Assembly: GCA_964627505.1 (NCBI GenBank)
Contig: CAZVKB010000013.1
Location: 1-38,863 of the forward strand
From: JACJWR01 sp964627505
Lineage (GTDB): Bacteria > Actinomycetota > Actinomycetes > S36-B12 > UBA10799
Direction of reading: 5' to 3'
Length of the DNA stretch: 38,863 nt
Shown: positions 24,351-32,868 of the stretch, in pieces
How positions within the stretch are numbered: the first letter of the stretch is position 1
How the letters are laid out: the number at the start of each line of letters is the position of its first letter
Notes under the pieces: model-generated
The model's input: the letters and a program-made list of their open reading frames with translations, nothing else
Databases searched by the model: none
What the model was told of the DNA's origin: nothing
Position numbers and translations under genes: made by a program

Positions 24351-25442
24351 TTAGTCAAGAGTTGTACGCAGCCGAGTAAATGTGCCTTCTGGACCCCCTG
24401 CTAAGGCTGCCAGCAGGTCACCATTGGCCGCCGCTTCGGCGATCGTGGCCCGAATTCCCACGCCCGGAAATGCCCTCACAATGATGCCCGCCGCGCGCAG
24501 CACCTCGGCTACCTGCTGGGTCTGCTCTGCCGTCGCGAGCCAGATGAAGTTGCCTTGCACCTCCGGTACCCACCAGCCAGCAGCCCGCAGCCCGGTCACC
24601 ACCCGACTGCGCTCTGCCCGCAGGTGGTCTACTCGTTCCAAGAGTTCCGGCTCGTCTGCCAGCGATGCCACTGCGGCACGTTGCGCCACCCCCGACACGC
24701 CAAACGGAATCGCGGTCTTGCGCAGAGCTTCGGCAGTGTGTGCGTGGGCTAGTGCGAAGCCGACCCGCAGACCGGCCAAGCCATATGCCTTGGAGAACGT
24801 CCGCAGGACCGCGATGTTTTCGTGTGCGGCCAGCAACTCCAGCGAACGCACTGCTCGCGGATCATCGACGAATTCCACGTAGGCCTCATCGATCACAACC
24901 AAAACGTCATCCGGAACTGCGGCCAACAGTTCACACACATCATCGTGGTGCACGACTGTGCCGGTGGGGTTGTTGGGTGTGCACAGGAAGATCGCGCGGG
25001 TCCGCTCGGTCACGGCCGCAGTCATGGCCGGGACGTCTGCTGCCGCATCCGCTCGTAGCGGTACGGGCACCGCCGTCGCCCCGGCAATCCCCGTCACGAT
25101 CGGGTAGGCCTCGAAACTTGGCCACGCGAACACCACTTCATCGCCCGGTCCGGCGACTACCGACACGATTTGCTGGCACACCGCCACCGAACCGGTCCCC
25201 ACGGCCACCCACTCCGGCGCCACGTTGAAGCGCTCAGCGATCGCCGTCACCAATTCCTGGGAATGCGGATCCGGATAGCGGTTGATGTGGGCAGCAGCTT
25301 CGGCTATCACTTTCAGCACCGATGGCAACGGTCCGAAGGGATTCTCATTGGAGGAGAGTTTGAAACCTCCCGGATCGGCGCGTTGACCAGCTTTGTACGC
25401 CGGTAGGCGGGCGATGTCGGGACGGATCTGCGCGCGTCCCAC
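24351..25442 (-). CDS. Histidinol-phosphate/aromatic aminotransferase (class I/II PLP)
   Basis: The 363-residue PLP enzyme has the HisC layout: SSNENPFGPLPSV near the N-terminus, NNPTGT, the acidic VVIDEAYVEF that holds the pyridine nitrogen, and the Schiff-base K218 in RTFSKAYGLAGLRVGF. Actinobacteria often carry a HisC homologue (HisC2/Pat) acting on phenylalanine or tyrosine, and this lone copy outside a his operon may be that paralogue. The two cannot be separated by eye. It starts 3 nt after the class-III aminotransferase stop and is likely co-transcribed with it. The cydA promoter lies just beyond its 3' end. Confidence 0.87.
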   Translation of the reverse strand: MGRAQIRPDIARLPAYKAGQRADPGGFKLSSNENPFGPLPSVLKVIAEAAAHINRYPDPHSQELVTAIAERFNVAPEWVAVGTGSVAVCQQIVSVVAGPGDEVVFAWPSFEAYPIVTGIAGATAVPVPLRADAAADVPAMTAAVTERTRAIFLCTPNNPTGTVVHHDDVCELLAAVPDDVLVVIDEAYVEFVDDPRAVRSLELLAAHENIAVLRTFSKAYGLAGLRVGFALAHAHTAEALRKTAIPFGVSGVAQRAAVASLADEPELLERVDHLRAERSRVVTGLRAAGWWVPEVQGNFIWLATAEQTQQVAEVLRAAGIIVRAFPGVGIRATIAEAAANGDLLAALAGGPEGTFTRLRTTLD

Positions 25443-25445
25443 AGT

Positions 25446-26804
25446 TCAGCGAAGTTCCGCGAGGGCCGCGTCAAAGAGTTCTGTATGCCGGTCCACATCA
25501 GTTGCGGTGGTCATCGGGCACATCAGCGCCATGTTGTGGAACGGAGTGATCAGGACGTCGCGGTTGCTCATGTACAGGTGCAGATACTCCTCCAGTTCTG
25601 CGTCCCCGCCCGCCGCAGCCGCCGTCCCAGTCCGCGGCGCGGGCGAGGAGAACCGGTACTCCGCTCTGGCCCCGAGTTGGCTGACTGACCAGGGCAGATC
25701 ATGGCGTTCGATGGCGGCCGCCACACCCTCGGCGAACTGTGACCCGAGCGCGATCATGTGCGGGAACGCCTCGTCTGTGAGGACGTTTTCGAGCGTGGCT
25801 CGCATCGCGGCCGACGTCAGCGCATTGCCCGCCAGGGTGCCGCCCACCCCACCGACATCCACCAAGTCCGCATCTTCGCGGGCGAGTGCCCGGTCGGCCA
25901 CGTCCTGGGTGATGCCGTAGGCGCCCGAGGGCACTCCACCCCCAATCGACTTGCCGATGACGAAGATGTCGGGCTGCAGGTTCCAGGCAGCCGTGCACCC
26001 ACCCGGTCCAGCGCTGATCGTGTGGGTTTCGTCGATCAACAGCAGCGTGCCGTAGGTCGTGCACAACTCGCGCAAGCCGGCCAAGAAGCCTGGCTCCGGC
26101 AGCACAATGCCGATGTTGGTCAGGGCAGGTTCGGTGATCAGCACCGCGACGTCTCGATGCGCCAGTGCCGCCTCGACGGAGGCAAGATCATTGAACTCAG
26201 CAGCGCGGGTCGTGGCACTCACATCCACCTGGGGTCCCACATTGCCAGGTCGGTTGATGGTTTCGCCGCGCTCATCGAGCACGGCGAACGTCTCGTCCAC
26301 GGTGCCGTGGTAGCCGTAGGAGAAGGCCAACACCTTGGGTCTGCCAGTCACCAATCGGGCCAAGCGCAGCGCCCAGCGGTTGGCATCGGTGGCGCTCAGC
26401 GAGAACGACCATAATGGGAGCCCAAATCGCCGCGTCAATTCTGCCGCGACCCACTCGGCATCGGCGGTGGGCATCATTGTGGTGATGCCGCCCCGGGTGT
26501 CGGCCTGGTCGATCAGAGCCGCGACCGTCGGGGCTGGTGAGTGCCCGGCCATGGCGGCGGTGTCTCCGAGGGCGAAGTCGATGTAGGTGTGATCGTCCAC
26601 ATCTGTGATGCGGTTGCCCTGCGCTCCAGCCAGGTAGAGCGGAAACCCGCCGGACCACTTGTTCATCCAGGTCATAGGCACACGACCGAACAGATGGTCG
26701 GCCTGGCCAAAGAGCCGCGCGCTCTCTGGGTTGCGAGCCACATGGGTGCTGCGTTCGCGCTCAAGCAGCGAGGCCAGGTGGGTGCGGTCGAGGGTTCGAC
26801 TCAT
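25446..26804 (-). CDS. Class-III aminotransferase (glutamate-1-semialdehyde aminomutase-like)
   Basis: The 452-residue PLP enzyme has NRITDVDDHTYIDFALGD near the N-terminus, FSYGYHGT, the acidic LLIDETHT motif and the Schiff-base lysine K285 in VIGKSIGGGVPSGAYG. The family includes GSA aminomutase and omega-amino-acid transaminases; the substrate here is unknown. I set the start at ATG 26804 because GGAG lies 6 nt upstream (minus strand); an in-frame ATG at 26894 would overlap the amine oxidase gene. A flavin amine oxidase upstream and a HisC-like aminotransferase downstream suggest one operon for amine or amino-acid turnover (inference). Confidence 0.85.
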   Translation of the reverse strand: MSRTLDRTHLASLLERERSTHVARNPESARLFGQADHLFGRVPMTWMNKWSGGFPLYLAGAQGNRITDVDDHTYIDFALGDTAAMAGHSPAPTVAALIDQADTRGGITTMMPTADAEWVAAELTRRFGLPLWSFSLSATDANRWALRLARLVTGRPKVLAFSYGYHGTVDETFAVLDERGETINRPGNVGPQVDVSATTRAAEFNDLASVEAALAHRDVAVLITEPALTNIGIVLPEPGFLAGLRELCTTYGTLLLIDETHTISAGPGGCTAAWNLQPDIFVIGKSIGGGVPSGAYGITQDVADRALAREDADLVDVGGVGGTLAGNALTSAAMRATLENVLTDEAFPHMIALGSQFAEGVAAAIERHDLPWSVSQLGARAEYRFSSPAPRTGTAAAAGGDAELEEYLHLYMSNRDVLITPFHNMALMCPMTTATDVDRHTELFDAALAELR

Positions 26805-26810
26805 GAGTTT

Positions 26811-26816
26811 CTCCAG
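26811..26816 (-). promoter_or_regulatory. Ribosome binding site deciding the class-III aminotransferase start
   Basis: The minus strand reads CTGGAG followed by AAACTC and ATG (26804). This supports 26804 over the longer reading frame. Confidence 0.6.
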
Positions 26817-26838
26817 TGGTGGGCAGAGGCCTATCTGA

Positions 26839-28248
26839 TCATGACGGGTAAGCAGCCGACAATACTGCCGCGGCCTCGGCGCTGCATTCGGCATCGCGGG
26901 TTGGGCGGGTGCGTGCGCTGGCCCCCCCGGTGAGGCTCACCACCACCGGCTGCGCCACCAAGGGCGCCAGGTTGTAGAACTCGGGCCAACGGCTGTCCGG
27001 GCTCTCGGTGATTCCAAGCACGGTGACAGCGGGCCACCACGTTTCGGCATAGTTGAGGAACGCTTTTTCCAGATTGCCGGTGGTCAGTGCTGCGACAGCG
27101 TTGGCCACTTGTGCGGGCAAAGCCAGCGTCGGCTTTCCTGCCGCCAGCAACGCGAGCGGCACGGCCACCACAGCAGCATCAAATGCGCTCACACCACTGG
27201 CGGTGACCAATTCCACGCCCGTGGCTGAGGGGGTAACTGCGATGACGGCAGTGTTCAAGCTGACTTGCAGTGGTGCGGCCAAGAGTTCCGGGACCGCCTG
27301 GAAGCCACCTGCCACCATCGCATCGCCTCCCCGGTATTCCGACCCTTCGGTGAGTGCTTGCGCACCCAGTTCCGGGCTGTCCAGGCCGTATTCGCCAGCA
27401 ATCTCCGTCGCCTCTGCGAACGTCCGATCCGGGGTATCCGCACGCCATCCCAACTCGGCAAGAGCCCCGGCAACGGATGTGGCAGCGGGCAGGTCAGCCT
27501 CCGAGAGCGTTTCGAGATCGCTCATGAGCTCCCCCGCCGCCGCCTCAGCATCCGCACTGGTCTGCCCGCTCAGAGAACTGTGCACCAAGGCATCCTCGAA
27601 GTCCGTGGGGACCAGCGTGAGACCCGCTCGTGCAACCAATTCCACCAACGGATTCCCGGTGAGACCGTGCAACCAGGCGGCTCCGAGTTCCAACGGCACG
27701 CCCCATGATGTGTCGGTGTGCACTCGACCCCCCACGCGTTCCCGCGCTTCCAATACCGCCACCTCGCAGCCCGCGGCGCTTAGCGCCGTCGCCGCCGCCA
27801 AGCCGGCCAATCCTGCGCCCACTACCGCCACCCGTGCACCTGCGCCCACCAGATCCAGGATGCTCGCGGCGGCTCGTTCGCCAGAGGTGTAAGCCCCGTG
27901 CACGGTGCTGGGATAAGTGGTGGACGTGTATTCCCCGGCCAGCACCACGCGCTCACCCACGACGGCATCGGCTAGCACTTGCCGAACTGCTGCTGAGGTG
28001 CCCACTGGCAACGCCGAATATGAGCCAAGCGCCCAAGGATCAGTGTCCCAGCGGGTGACAAGGGACCGAGTAGGGTTCGCGGAACCTGCACCCGTGGTGG
28101 CGGGAACCGGCCCCGCCTGATTGCCGCTGGCTGGCTGGTCCCCACACGCAGCGAGCGCCACCGCGCCGACGACGCCCAACCCCCCGGCCAACACTGCCCT
28201 TCGGGTGGCTTGCGAACCGAACCTCACGTGCTCCACTCCTGGCGACAT
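26839..28248 (-). CDS. Flavin amine oxidase lipoprotein with circularly permuted domain order
   Basis: The 469-residue protein starts with a Tat-type signal (TRRAVLAGG, residues 15-23) and a lipobox LAAC with C35, so it is likely exported folded and lipid-anchored. Normal flavin monoamine oxidases begin with the Rossmann motif and end with the FAD-closing segment. Here the order is reversed. W67..DP..GSYS, GEYT (105-108) and TVHGAYTSGERAA (115-127) come first. VAVVGAGLAGLAAA (140-153), LEARERVGGR (166-175) and ELGAAWLHG (188-196) follow, and the protein ends at AAAVLSAAYPS, where a normal enzyme would run on into the W..DP segment. All expected pieces are present once. AAGGAGGTG precedes the ATG closely. 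The substrate is unknown. Confidence 0.85.
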   Translation of the reverse strand: MSPGVEHVRFGSQATRRAVLAGGLGVVGAVALAACGDQPASGNQAGPVPATTGAGSANPTRSLVTRWDTDPWALGSYSALPVGTSAAVRQVLADAVVGERVVLAGEYTSTTYPSTVHGAYTSGERAAASILDLVGAGARVAVVGAGLAGLAAATALSAAGCEVAVLEARERVGGRVHTDTSWGVPLELGAAWLHGLTGNPLVELVARAGLTLVPTDFEDALVHSSLSGQTSADAEAAAGELMSDLETLSEADLPAATSVAGALAELGWRADTPDRTFAEATEIAGEYGLDSPELGAQALTEGSEYRGGDAMVAGGFQAVPELLAAPLQVSLNTAVIAVTPSATGVELVTASGVSAFDAAVVAVPLALLAAGKPTLALPAQVANAVAALTTGNLEKAFLNYAETWWPAVTVLGITESPDSRWPEFYNLAPLVAQPVVVSLTGGASARTRPTRDAECSAEAAAVLSAAYPS

Positions 28249-28251
28249 CGC

Positions 28252-28260
28252 ACCTCCTTA
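28252..28260 (-). promoter_or_regulatory. Strong ribosome binding site of the amine oxidase gene
   Basis: The minus strand reads AAGGAGGTG, a full anti-16S match, with unusually short spacing (about 4 nt from GGAGG) to the ATG at 28248. GTG at 28236 is a possible alternative start. Confidence 0.55.
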
Positions 28261-28353
28261 TCCCCAGCGTTCAAGCCCTCACCAAGCCGCCGAAATACCG
28301 TCTAAGGTAGATAGTCCCGACCCCTTCGGTGAGGGGAACACTACCCGTCCCGA

Positions 28354-28453
28354 NNNNNNNNNNNNNNNNNNNNNNNNNNNNNNNNNNNNNNNNNNNNNNN
28401 NNNNNNNNNNNNNNNNNNNNNNNNNNNNNNNNNNNNNNNNNNNNNNNNNNNNN
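28354..28453. other. Assembly gap (100 N)
   Basis: Exactly 100 undetermined bases mark a scaffold join of unknown true length. The promoter region of the amine oxidase gene and most of the next plus-strand gene may be missing. Confidence 0.99.
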
Positions 28454-28564
28454 TCGGCGCTTGAACTCGCTGCCGATGGTGCGTCGCCCCTGGGCAACAT
28501 CCAGGCCGATCCCCGACGTCCAGCCCCACACGCTCAGCGGGCCATGATTGCGTCCAGGCGGTGA
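28454..28564 (+). CDS. C-terminal fragment of an unknown gene cut by the assembly gap
   Basis: An open frame of 36 codons runs from the gap edge (SALELAADGASPLGN...) to a TGA that overlaps the next gene's GTG in a GTGA arrangement. This overlap and the normal-looking composition suggest a real upstream gene co-translated with the PEP-synthase-like gene. No family can be recognised. Confidence 0.4.
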   Translation, partial: SALELAADGASPLGNIQADPRRPAPHAQRAMIASRR

Positions 28565-31320
28565 GCATGAACTTGCGCTCCGCCACGGTGAATGAGAGGT
28601 CTAGCGTGCAGGAGAACGGCAGCGCAGTTGTGTCCCAACCCATTGTGTCGACTGGACTGGACGGACTCGATCACATCCTCAACGGCCTACGGATGGGCGA
28701 CAACGTCGTCTGGCGGGTGGACAACCTCACTGATTACCAGACGCTCGTGTCCCGGTTTGTCGCTGCCGCCAGGGCTGCAGGCCGGCAAGTGGTGTATCTG
28801 CGCTTTGGTCGTCACGAACCCTTGGTCGCTCCGGTGGACGCCGAGGTGTACAACCTTGACGCATACCAAGGTTTCGAGTCGTTCACGGTGCGGCTGCACA
28901 CGATCCTGGCCGACGAAGGACCTGGCGTGTTCTATGTGTTCGACTGCCTGTCCGACCTATTGGATGCGTGGGCTACCGATGCGATGATCGCCCACTTCTT
29001 CATGGTCACCTGCCCTTACCTCTACGAGTTGGACACGGTCGCCTACTTCGCGCTGCTGCGTCCCCACCATTCGCAGGCGAGCGTGGCGGGAATCCGGGGC
29101 ACAACCCAAGTGCTCGTCGACGTCCGGCGGTGTGACGACGACCTCTTCGTGCACCCGCTTAAAGTGGAGGGGCGATCGTCGGTGACGATGTTCCTACCCC
29201 ACCGACACGTGGATGGTCAATTCATCCCCCTCACCAGCAGCACACAGGCCACCGAATTGGTGTCACGGTTGCGCGCCGCACGTAGGGACCAGGACGGTGC
29301 GGCCCACCTGGATCGCTGGGATGTCCTTTTCATGGCTGCTGCGGAGGTGGCCGGCCAGCACGATGCTCTTGCCACACCCTCCGGCGCAATGATTCCCGCC
29401 ACCCCCGTCGTGCCGGGATCACTCCTGGAGGTTCGCCCCGAGCGGGCGGCCATGGTGGATCAGTTGTGCCGGATTCTGATCTCCCGGGAACCCAGGATGC
29501 TGGCACTGGCGCAACGACACTTCGGGTTGGCAGATCTGCTGGACATCAAGTCCCGCCTCATCGGTACGTGCTTGATCGGGGGCAAAGCCGTGGGGATGCT
29601 GCTTGCACGCAGCATCCTGCGCGACGATCTCCTGGCGGACCCGGAATGGGACGAGATCCTCGAGCCGCATGACTCCTGGTTCGTCGGGTCTGACGTCTTC
29701 TACTCCTACATCGTGGACAACGGGTGGTGGCGACTGCTGATGGAACAGCGCACCCCGGAGGGTTACTTCACCGCCGGTGCCAAGCTGCGCGAAAAGTTGC
29801 TGCAGGGCACATTCCCTCCCGGGCTCACAGACGAGTTCCAGGTGATGCTCGAGCACTTTGGCCAATACCCGATCATCGTGCGTTCCAGCAGCCTGCAGGA
29901 GGATGGATTCGGTAGCGCCTTCGCCGGCAAATACGACAGTGTCTTCCTGGTCAGTCAAGGGAGTCCCGAGGAGCGACTTCACAACCTCGTAGACGCTATC
30001 CGCCGCGTCTATGCCAGCGCCATGAGTGAAGAGGCTCTGGCCTACCGGATCGCTCGCGGACTGGACAGGCGAGAGGAACAGATGGCATTACTGATCCAGC
30101 GTGTGTCCGGGAGTTACCACGGTGACTTCTTCTTTCCGACTACGGCCGGCGTGGGCATGTCGTACAACACCTTCGTCTGGGATCGCCAGTTGGATCCCAG
30201 TGCCGGGATGCTGCGGTTGGTCCTCGGTCTAGGTACGCGTGCTGTCGACCGGGTCTCTGGTGACTATCCCCGAATCGTAGCGCTGGATCATCCTCGGCTC
30301 CAGGCCAATGCCGGAGACGACGAAGCTGCCCGATTCTCCCAGCACAAGGTCGACCTGCTCGACATCACACGCAACGCTCCGCGCACCGTCGGTCTGCAGG
30401 AACTTGCGGAACTCGTGCCGGAACTGCCGTGGTCGTTGCTAGCCAGTGAGGCTTCGATGTCCCCGGTTCGGCCCGGCGCGATCGCCGCAGCACGCCCCGT
30501 TGCAGCACGCAAAGTGCTGTCGTTTTCGGAACTGCTGTCCGGTACCCAGTTCCCCAAGATGATGCGCCGCATGCTGGACACCCTGCAACGGGCCTACGAC
30601 TACCCGGTGGACGTTGAGTTCACCGCAGAGTTCAACGAGAGCGGCTCGGCACACATCAACCTGGTGCAGTGTCGGCCGCTTCAGACCCGCGGCATCCAGG
30701 CCGGTCGGGTAAGCATCCCTGAGCTCGTGCCCATGGATCAGACCCTCTTCCGTTCCGCAGGCAGTTTCATGGGTGGCAGCATCGTTGCCCCCCTGCGCCG
30801 AATCATCTGCGTCGATCCCCGGTCGTACTCGCAATTGCGCCAAGCAGATCGCTACGAGGTTGCGCGCACAATCGGACGCCTCACACGCATGGTGCGCGAC
30901 CAAGAAAGTCAGCCCACCGCCCTGCTGGGCCCCGGCAGATGGGGCACTACGAGCCCGAGCATGGGGGTGCCGGTGCGTTTTGCCGAGTTGGGCGGCATCA
31001 CAATGCTCGGGGAAATCGCCTTTTCGGCGGGTGGTCTGATGCCCGAGCTTTCTTTTGGTAGCCACTTCTTCCAGGATCTCGTGGAGTCAGGGATCTTTTA
31101 CGTCGCGATCTTCCCTGATCGCACAGACACGCAATTGAACTTGGAATACCTCACCGACTACCCGAACATCCTGGCGCAACTACTGCCGAACGACGCCGCC
31201 CTGGCCGCCACCATCCGTGTGGTGGACCTACCCGAGGGACACGACCTCGTGCTGCACGCCGACATCATCAGCCAACGCGTATCGTGCCACCAGCAGTCGC
31301 CGAGAACTCCCCTGACATAG
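28561..31320 (+). CDS. Degenerate KaiC-like domain fused to PEP-synthase ATP-grasp domain
   Basis: Residues about 25-235 of this 919-residue protein look like a KaiC/RAD55 RecA fold (STGLDGLDHILNGLRMGD, and FYVFDCLSDLLDAW in place of Walker B). The P-loop is lost, with WRVDNLTDYQTL where G-x-x-G-x-G-K-T should be. Residues about 330-720 resemble the PEP-synthase/PPDK ATP-grasp domain: IGGKAVGMLLARSIL, IIVRSSSLQEDGFGSAFAGKYDS and QCRPLQTRG. A conserved-looking C-terminal part follows (GPGRWGTTSPSMGVP, PELSFGSHFFQDLVE). The phosphohistidine swivel domain and the PEP barrel of true PEP synthase are absent. It may transfer phosphate from ATP to something other than pyruvate; function unknown. The GTG at 28561 overlaps the previous stop; ATG at 28567 is the alternative. 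It converges on gdhA. Confidence 0.75.
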   Translation: MSMNLRSATVNERSSVQENGSAVVSQPIVSTGLDGLDHILNGLRMGDNVVWRVDNLTDYQTLVSRFVAAARAAGRQVVYLRFGRHEPLVAPVDAEVYNLDAYQGFESFTVRLHTILADEGPGVFYVFDCLSDLLDAWATDAMIAHFFMVTCPYLYELDTVAYFALLRPHHSQASVAGIRGTTQVLVDVRRCDDDLFVHPLKVEGRSSVTMFLPHRHVDGQFIPLTSSTQATELVSRLRAARRDQDGAAHLDRWDVLFMAAAEVAGQHDALATPSGAMIPATPVVPGSLLEVRPERAAMVDQLCRILISREPRMLALAQRHFGLADLLDIKSRLIGTCLIGGKAVGMLLARSILRDDLLADPEWDEILEPHDSWFVGSDVFYSYIVDNGWWRLLMEQRTPEGYFTAGAKLREKLLQGTFPPGLTDEFQVMLEHFGQYPIIVRSSSLQEDGFGSAFAGKYDSVFLVSQGSPEERLHNLVDAIRRVYASAMSEEALAYRIARGLDRREEQMALLIQRVSGSYHGDFFFPTTAGVGMSYNTFVWDRQLDPSAGMLRLVLGLGTRAVDRVSGDYPRIVALDHPRLQANAGDDEAARFSQHKVDLLDITRNAPRTVGLQELAELVPELPWSLLASEASMSPVRPGAIAAARPVAARKVLSFSELLSGTQFPKMMRRMLDTLQRAYDYPVDVEFTAEFNESGSAHINLVQCRPLQTRGIQAGRVSIPELVPMDQTLFRSAGSFMGGSIVAPLRRIICVDPRSYSQLRQADRYEVARTIGRLTRMVRDQESQPTALLGPGRWGTTSPSMGVPVRFAELGGITMLGEIAFSAGGLMPELSFGSHFFQDLVESGIFYVAIFPDRTDTQLNLEYLTDYPNILAQLLPNDAALAATIRVVDLPEGHDLVLHADIISQRVSCHQQSPRTPLT

Positions 31321-31352
31321 CGGTATCCGCGGTCGCTACTGCGGCCCGAGGT

Positions 31353-32705
31353 CTACATCACGCCTTGGTCGATCATCGCGTCGGCAACCTTGCGGAATCC
31401 TGCGATGTTCGCCCCCAGGACGAGGTTACCGGGTTCGCCGAACTCCGCTGCTGCGTCGTGCGCTGTCCGGTAGATGTCGGCCATGATCCGCTGCAGTCGG
31501 CCGTCGACCTCATCAAACGTCCACTGCGTCATCGCAGCGTTCTGGCTCATCTCCAGTTGGCTGGTGGCAACCCCGCCGGCGTTGGCCGCCTTCGCTGGAC
31601 CGTAGGCGATCCCTGCCGCGAGGAACTTGCTGATCGCCTCTGCGGACGAGGGCATATTCGCGCCCTCCGAGACGCAGACGCATCCGTTTCGCAGTAACTC
31701 CGCTGCGTCGGCGGCGTTGATCTCATTCTGAGTTGCGCTGGGGAACGCAGCGTCGCAGGGGATGGTCCACACCCCATTGTGGCCGGCCGGATAGTCCTCG
31801 ACCGGTGTGTAGGTGCATCCGGCGCGTTCCTCCGCGTAGCGGTTGAGCCTGCCCCGCTCGACCTCCTTGATGTGCTTGAGCAGTTCAAGGTCGACCCCTC
31901 GGGGGTCATGGATCATCCCGTCAGAGTCGCTGCAGGTCACTGCGATCGCACCCACGTCGTACAACTTCTCAATCGTGTAAATTGCCACGTTGCCGGAACC
32001 GGACACTGTGCAGGTCTTGCCCTCCAAGGAATCTCCAAGGTCGGCGAGCATGTTCTGGGCAAAGTAGACAGTGCCGTAGCCCGTGGCTTCGGTACGCCCT
32101 AGAGAGCCACCCCACGCCAAGCCCTTTCCTGTCAGCACACCCTCGTAGCGACCCGTGAGGCGCTTGTACTGCCCGAATAGGTAGCCGATCTCGCGCCCCC
32201 CCACTCCGATATCTCCGGCAGGCACGTCGATAGTGGGACCAATGTGGCGGTAGAGCTCGCTCATGAAGGACTGGCAGAACCGCATGACCTCAGTGTCTGA
32301 GCGACCTTTGGGGTCGAAGTCTGACCCTCCCTTGCCGCCACCAATGGCCAACCCGGTGAGGGAGTTCTTGAAGATCTGCTCGAACCCCAGAAACTTGATC
32401 ACCCCCGCGGTCACGCTGGGGTGGAAGCGCAGCCCGCCCTTATAGGGACCGAGCGCAGAGTTGAACTCAACCCGGTAGCCCTTGTTGACCTGGACTGCGC
32501 CGTCATCATCGACCCACGCCACCCGGAACAGGATTTGCCGCTCGGGTTCCACAATTCGCTGGATGATGTTGGCCTTCCGGTAACGCGGATGGCGCTCGAG
32601 CAGTAATTGCAGCGAAGTCAGTACCTCCTCCGCGGCCTGGTAGAAATCCGCCTGGGCCGGACTGGAGCGCATCAGGTATTCGATGGTGTTGTGCACGTAG
32701 GTCAT
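31353..32705 (-). CDS. gdhA: NADP-type glutamate dehydrogenase
   Basis: The 450-residue enzyme interconverts 2-oxoglutarate plus ammonium and glutamate. Length and sequence match hexameric GdhA. It has K89 in GPYKGGLRFHP, the catalytic K125 in GGGKGGSDFDPKG and D165 in VPAGDIGVGGREIG. The nucleotide fold has VSGSGNVAIYT and is followed by the CSDSDG turn expected for NADP(H) preference. It is convergent with the PEP-synthase-like gene (32 nt apart). The 163 bp before it holds a weak GATACT -10 on the minus strand (32791-32796). Confidence 0.96.
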   Translation of the reverse strand: MTYVHNTIEYLMRSSPAQADFYQAAEEVLTSLQLLLERHPRYRKANIIQRIVEPERQILFRVAWVDDDGAVQVNKGYRVEFNSALGPYKGGLRFHPSVTAGVIKFLGFEQIFKNSLTGLAIGGGKGGSDFDPKGRSDTEVMRFCQSFMSELYRHIGPTIDVPAGDIGVGGREIGYLFGQYKRLTGRYEGVLTGKGLAWGGSLGRTEATGYGTVYFAQNMLADLGDSLEGKTCTVSGSGNVAIYTIEKLYDVGAIAVTCSDSDGMIHDPRGVDLELLKHIKEVERGRLNRYAEERAGCTYTPVEDYPAGHNGVWTIPCDAAFPSATQNEINAADAAELLRNGCVCVSEGANMPSSAEAISKFLAAGIAYGPAKAANAGGVATSQLEMSQNAAMTQWTFDEVDGRLQRIMADIYRTAHDAAAEFGEPGNLVLGANIAGFRKVADAMIDQGVM

Positions 32706-32868
32706 CGCTTCGGCCCGTCTGCTGGCTCGGTGACGCGCTTGGCGCCATTCGAAGAGACGCTACCACCGGCCGCTCCGCCGCATTCGCGAGAGTATCGACT
32801 CCGACGAGGCCCATGCTGGCAGCCCGGAGCTGGCAGCTCGCGAGGAACTTCGTTCCCCTCTCCTCAAG
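32706..32868. other. dnaB-gdhA intergenic region
   Basis: This 163-bp region has a short imperfect hairpin near dnaB's end (GAGGAAC/GTTCCCCTC, about 32848-32868), possibly its terminator. A GATACT hexamer (32791-32796, minus strand) may serve gdhA. No gene or RNA was recognised. Confidence 0.35.

Noticed and set aside
28305..28318. A third DosR-like box before the assembly gap
   Set aside because: Only one half site (AGTCCC) is good; overall about 10 of 14 positions match, and the gap hides the true context.
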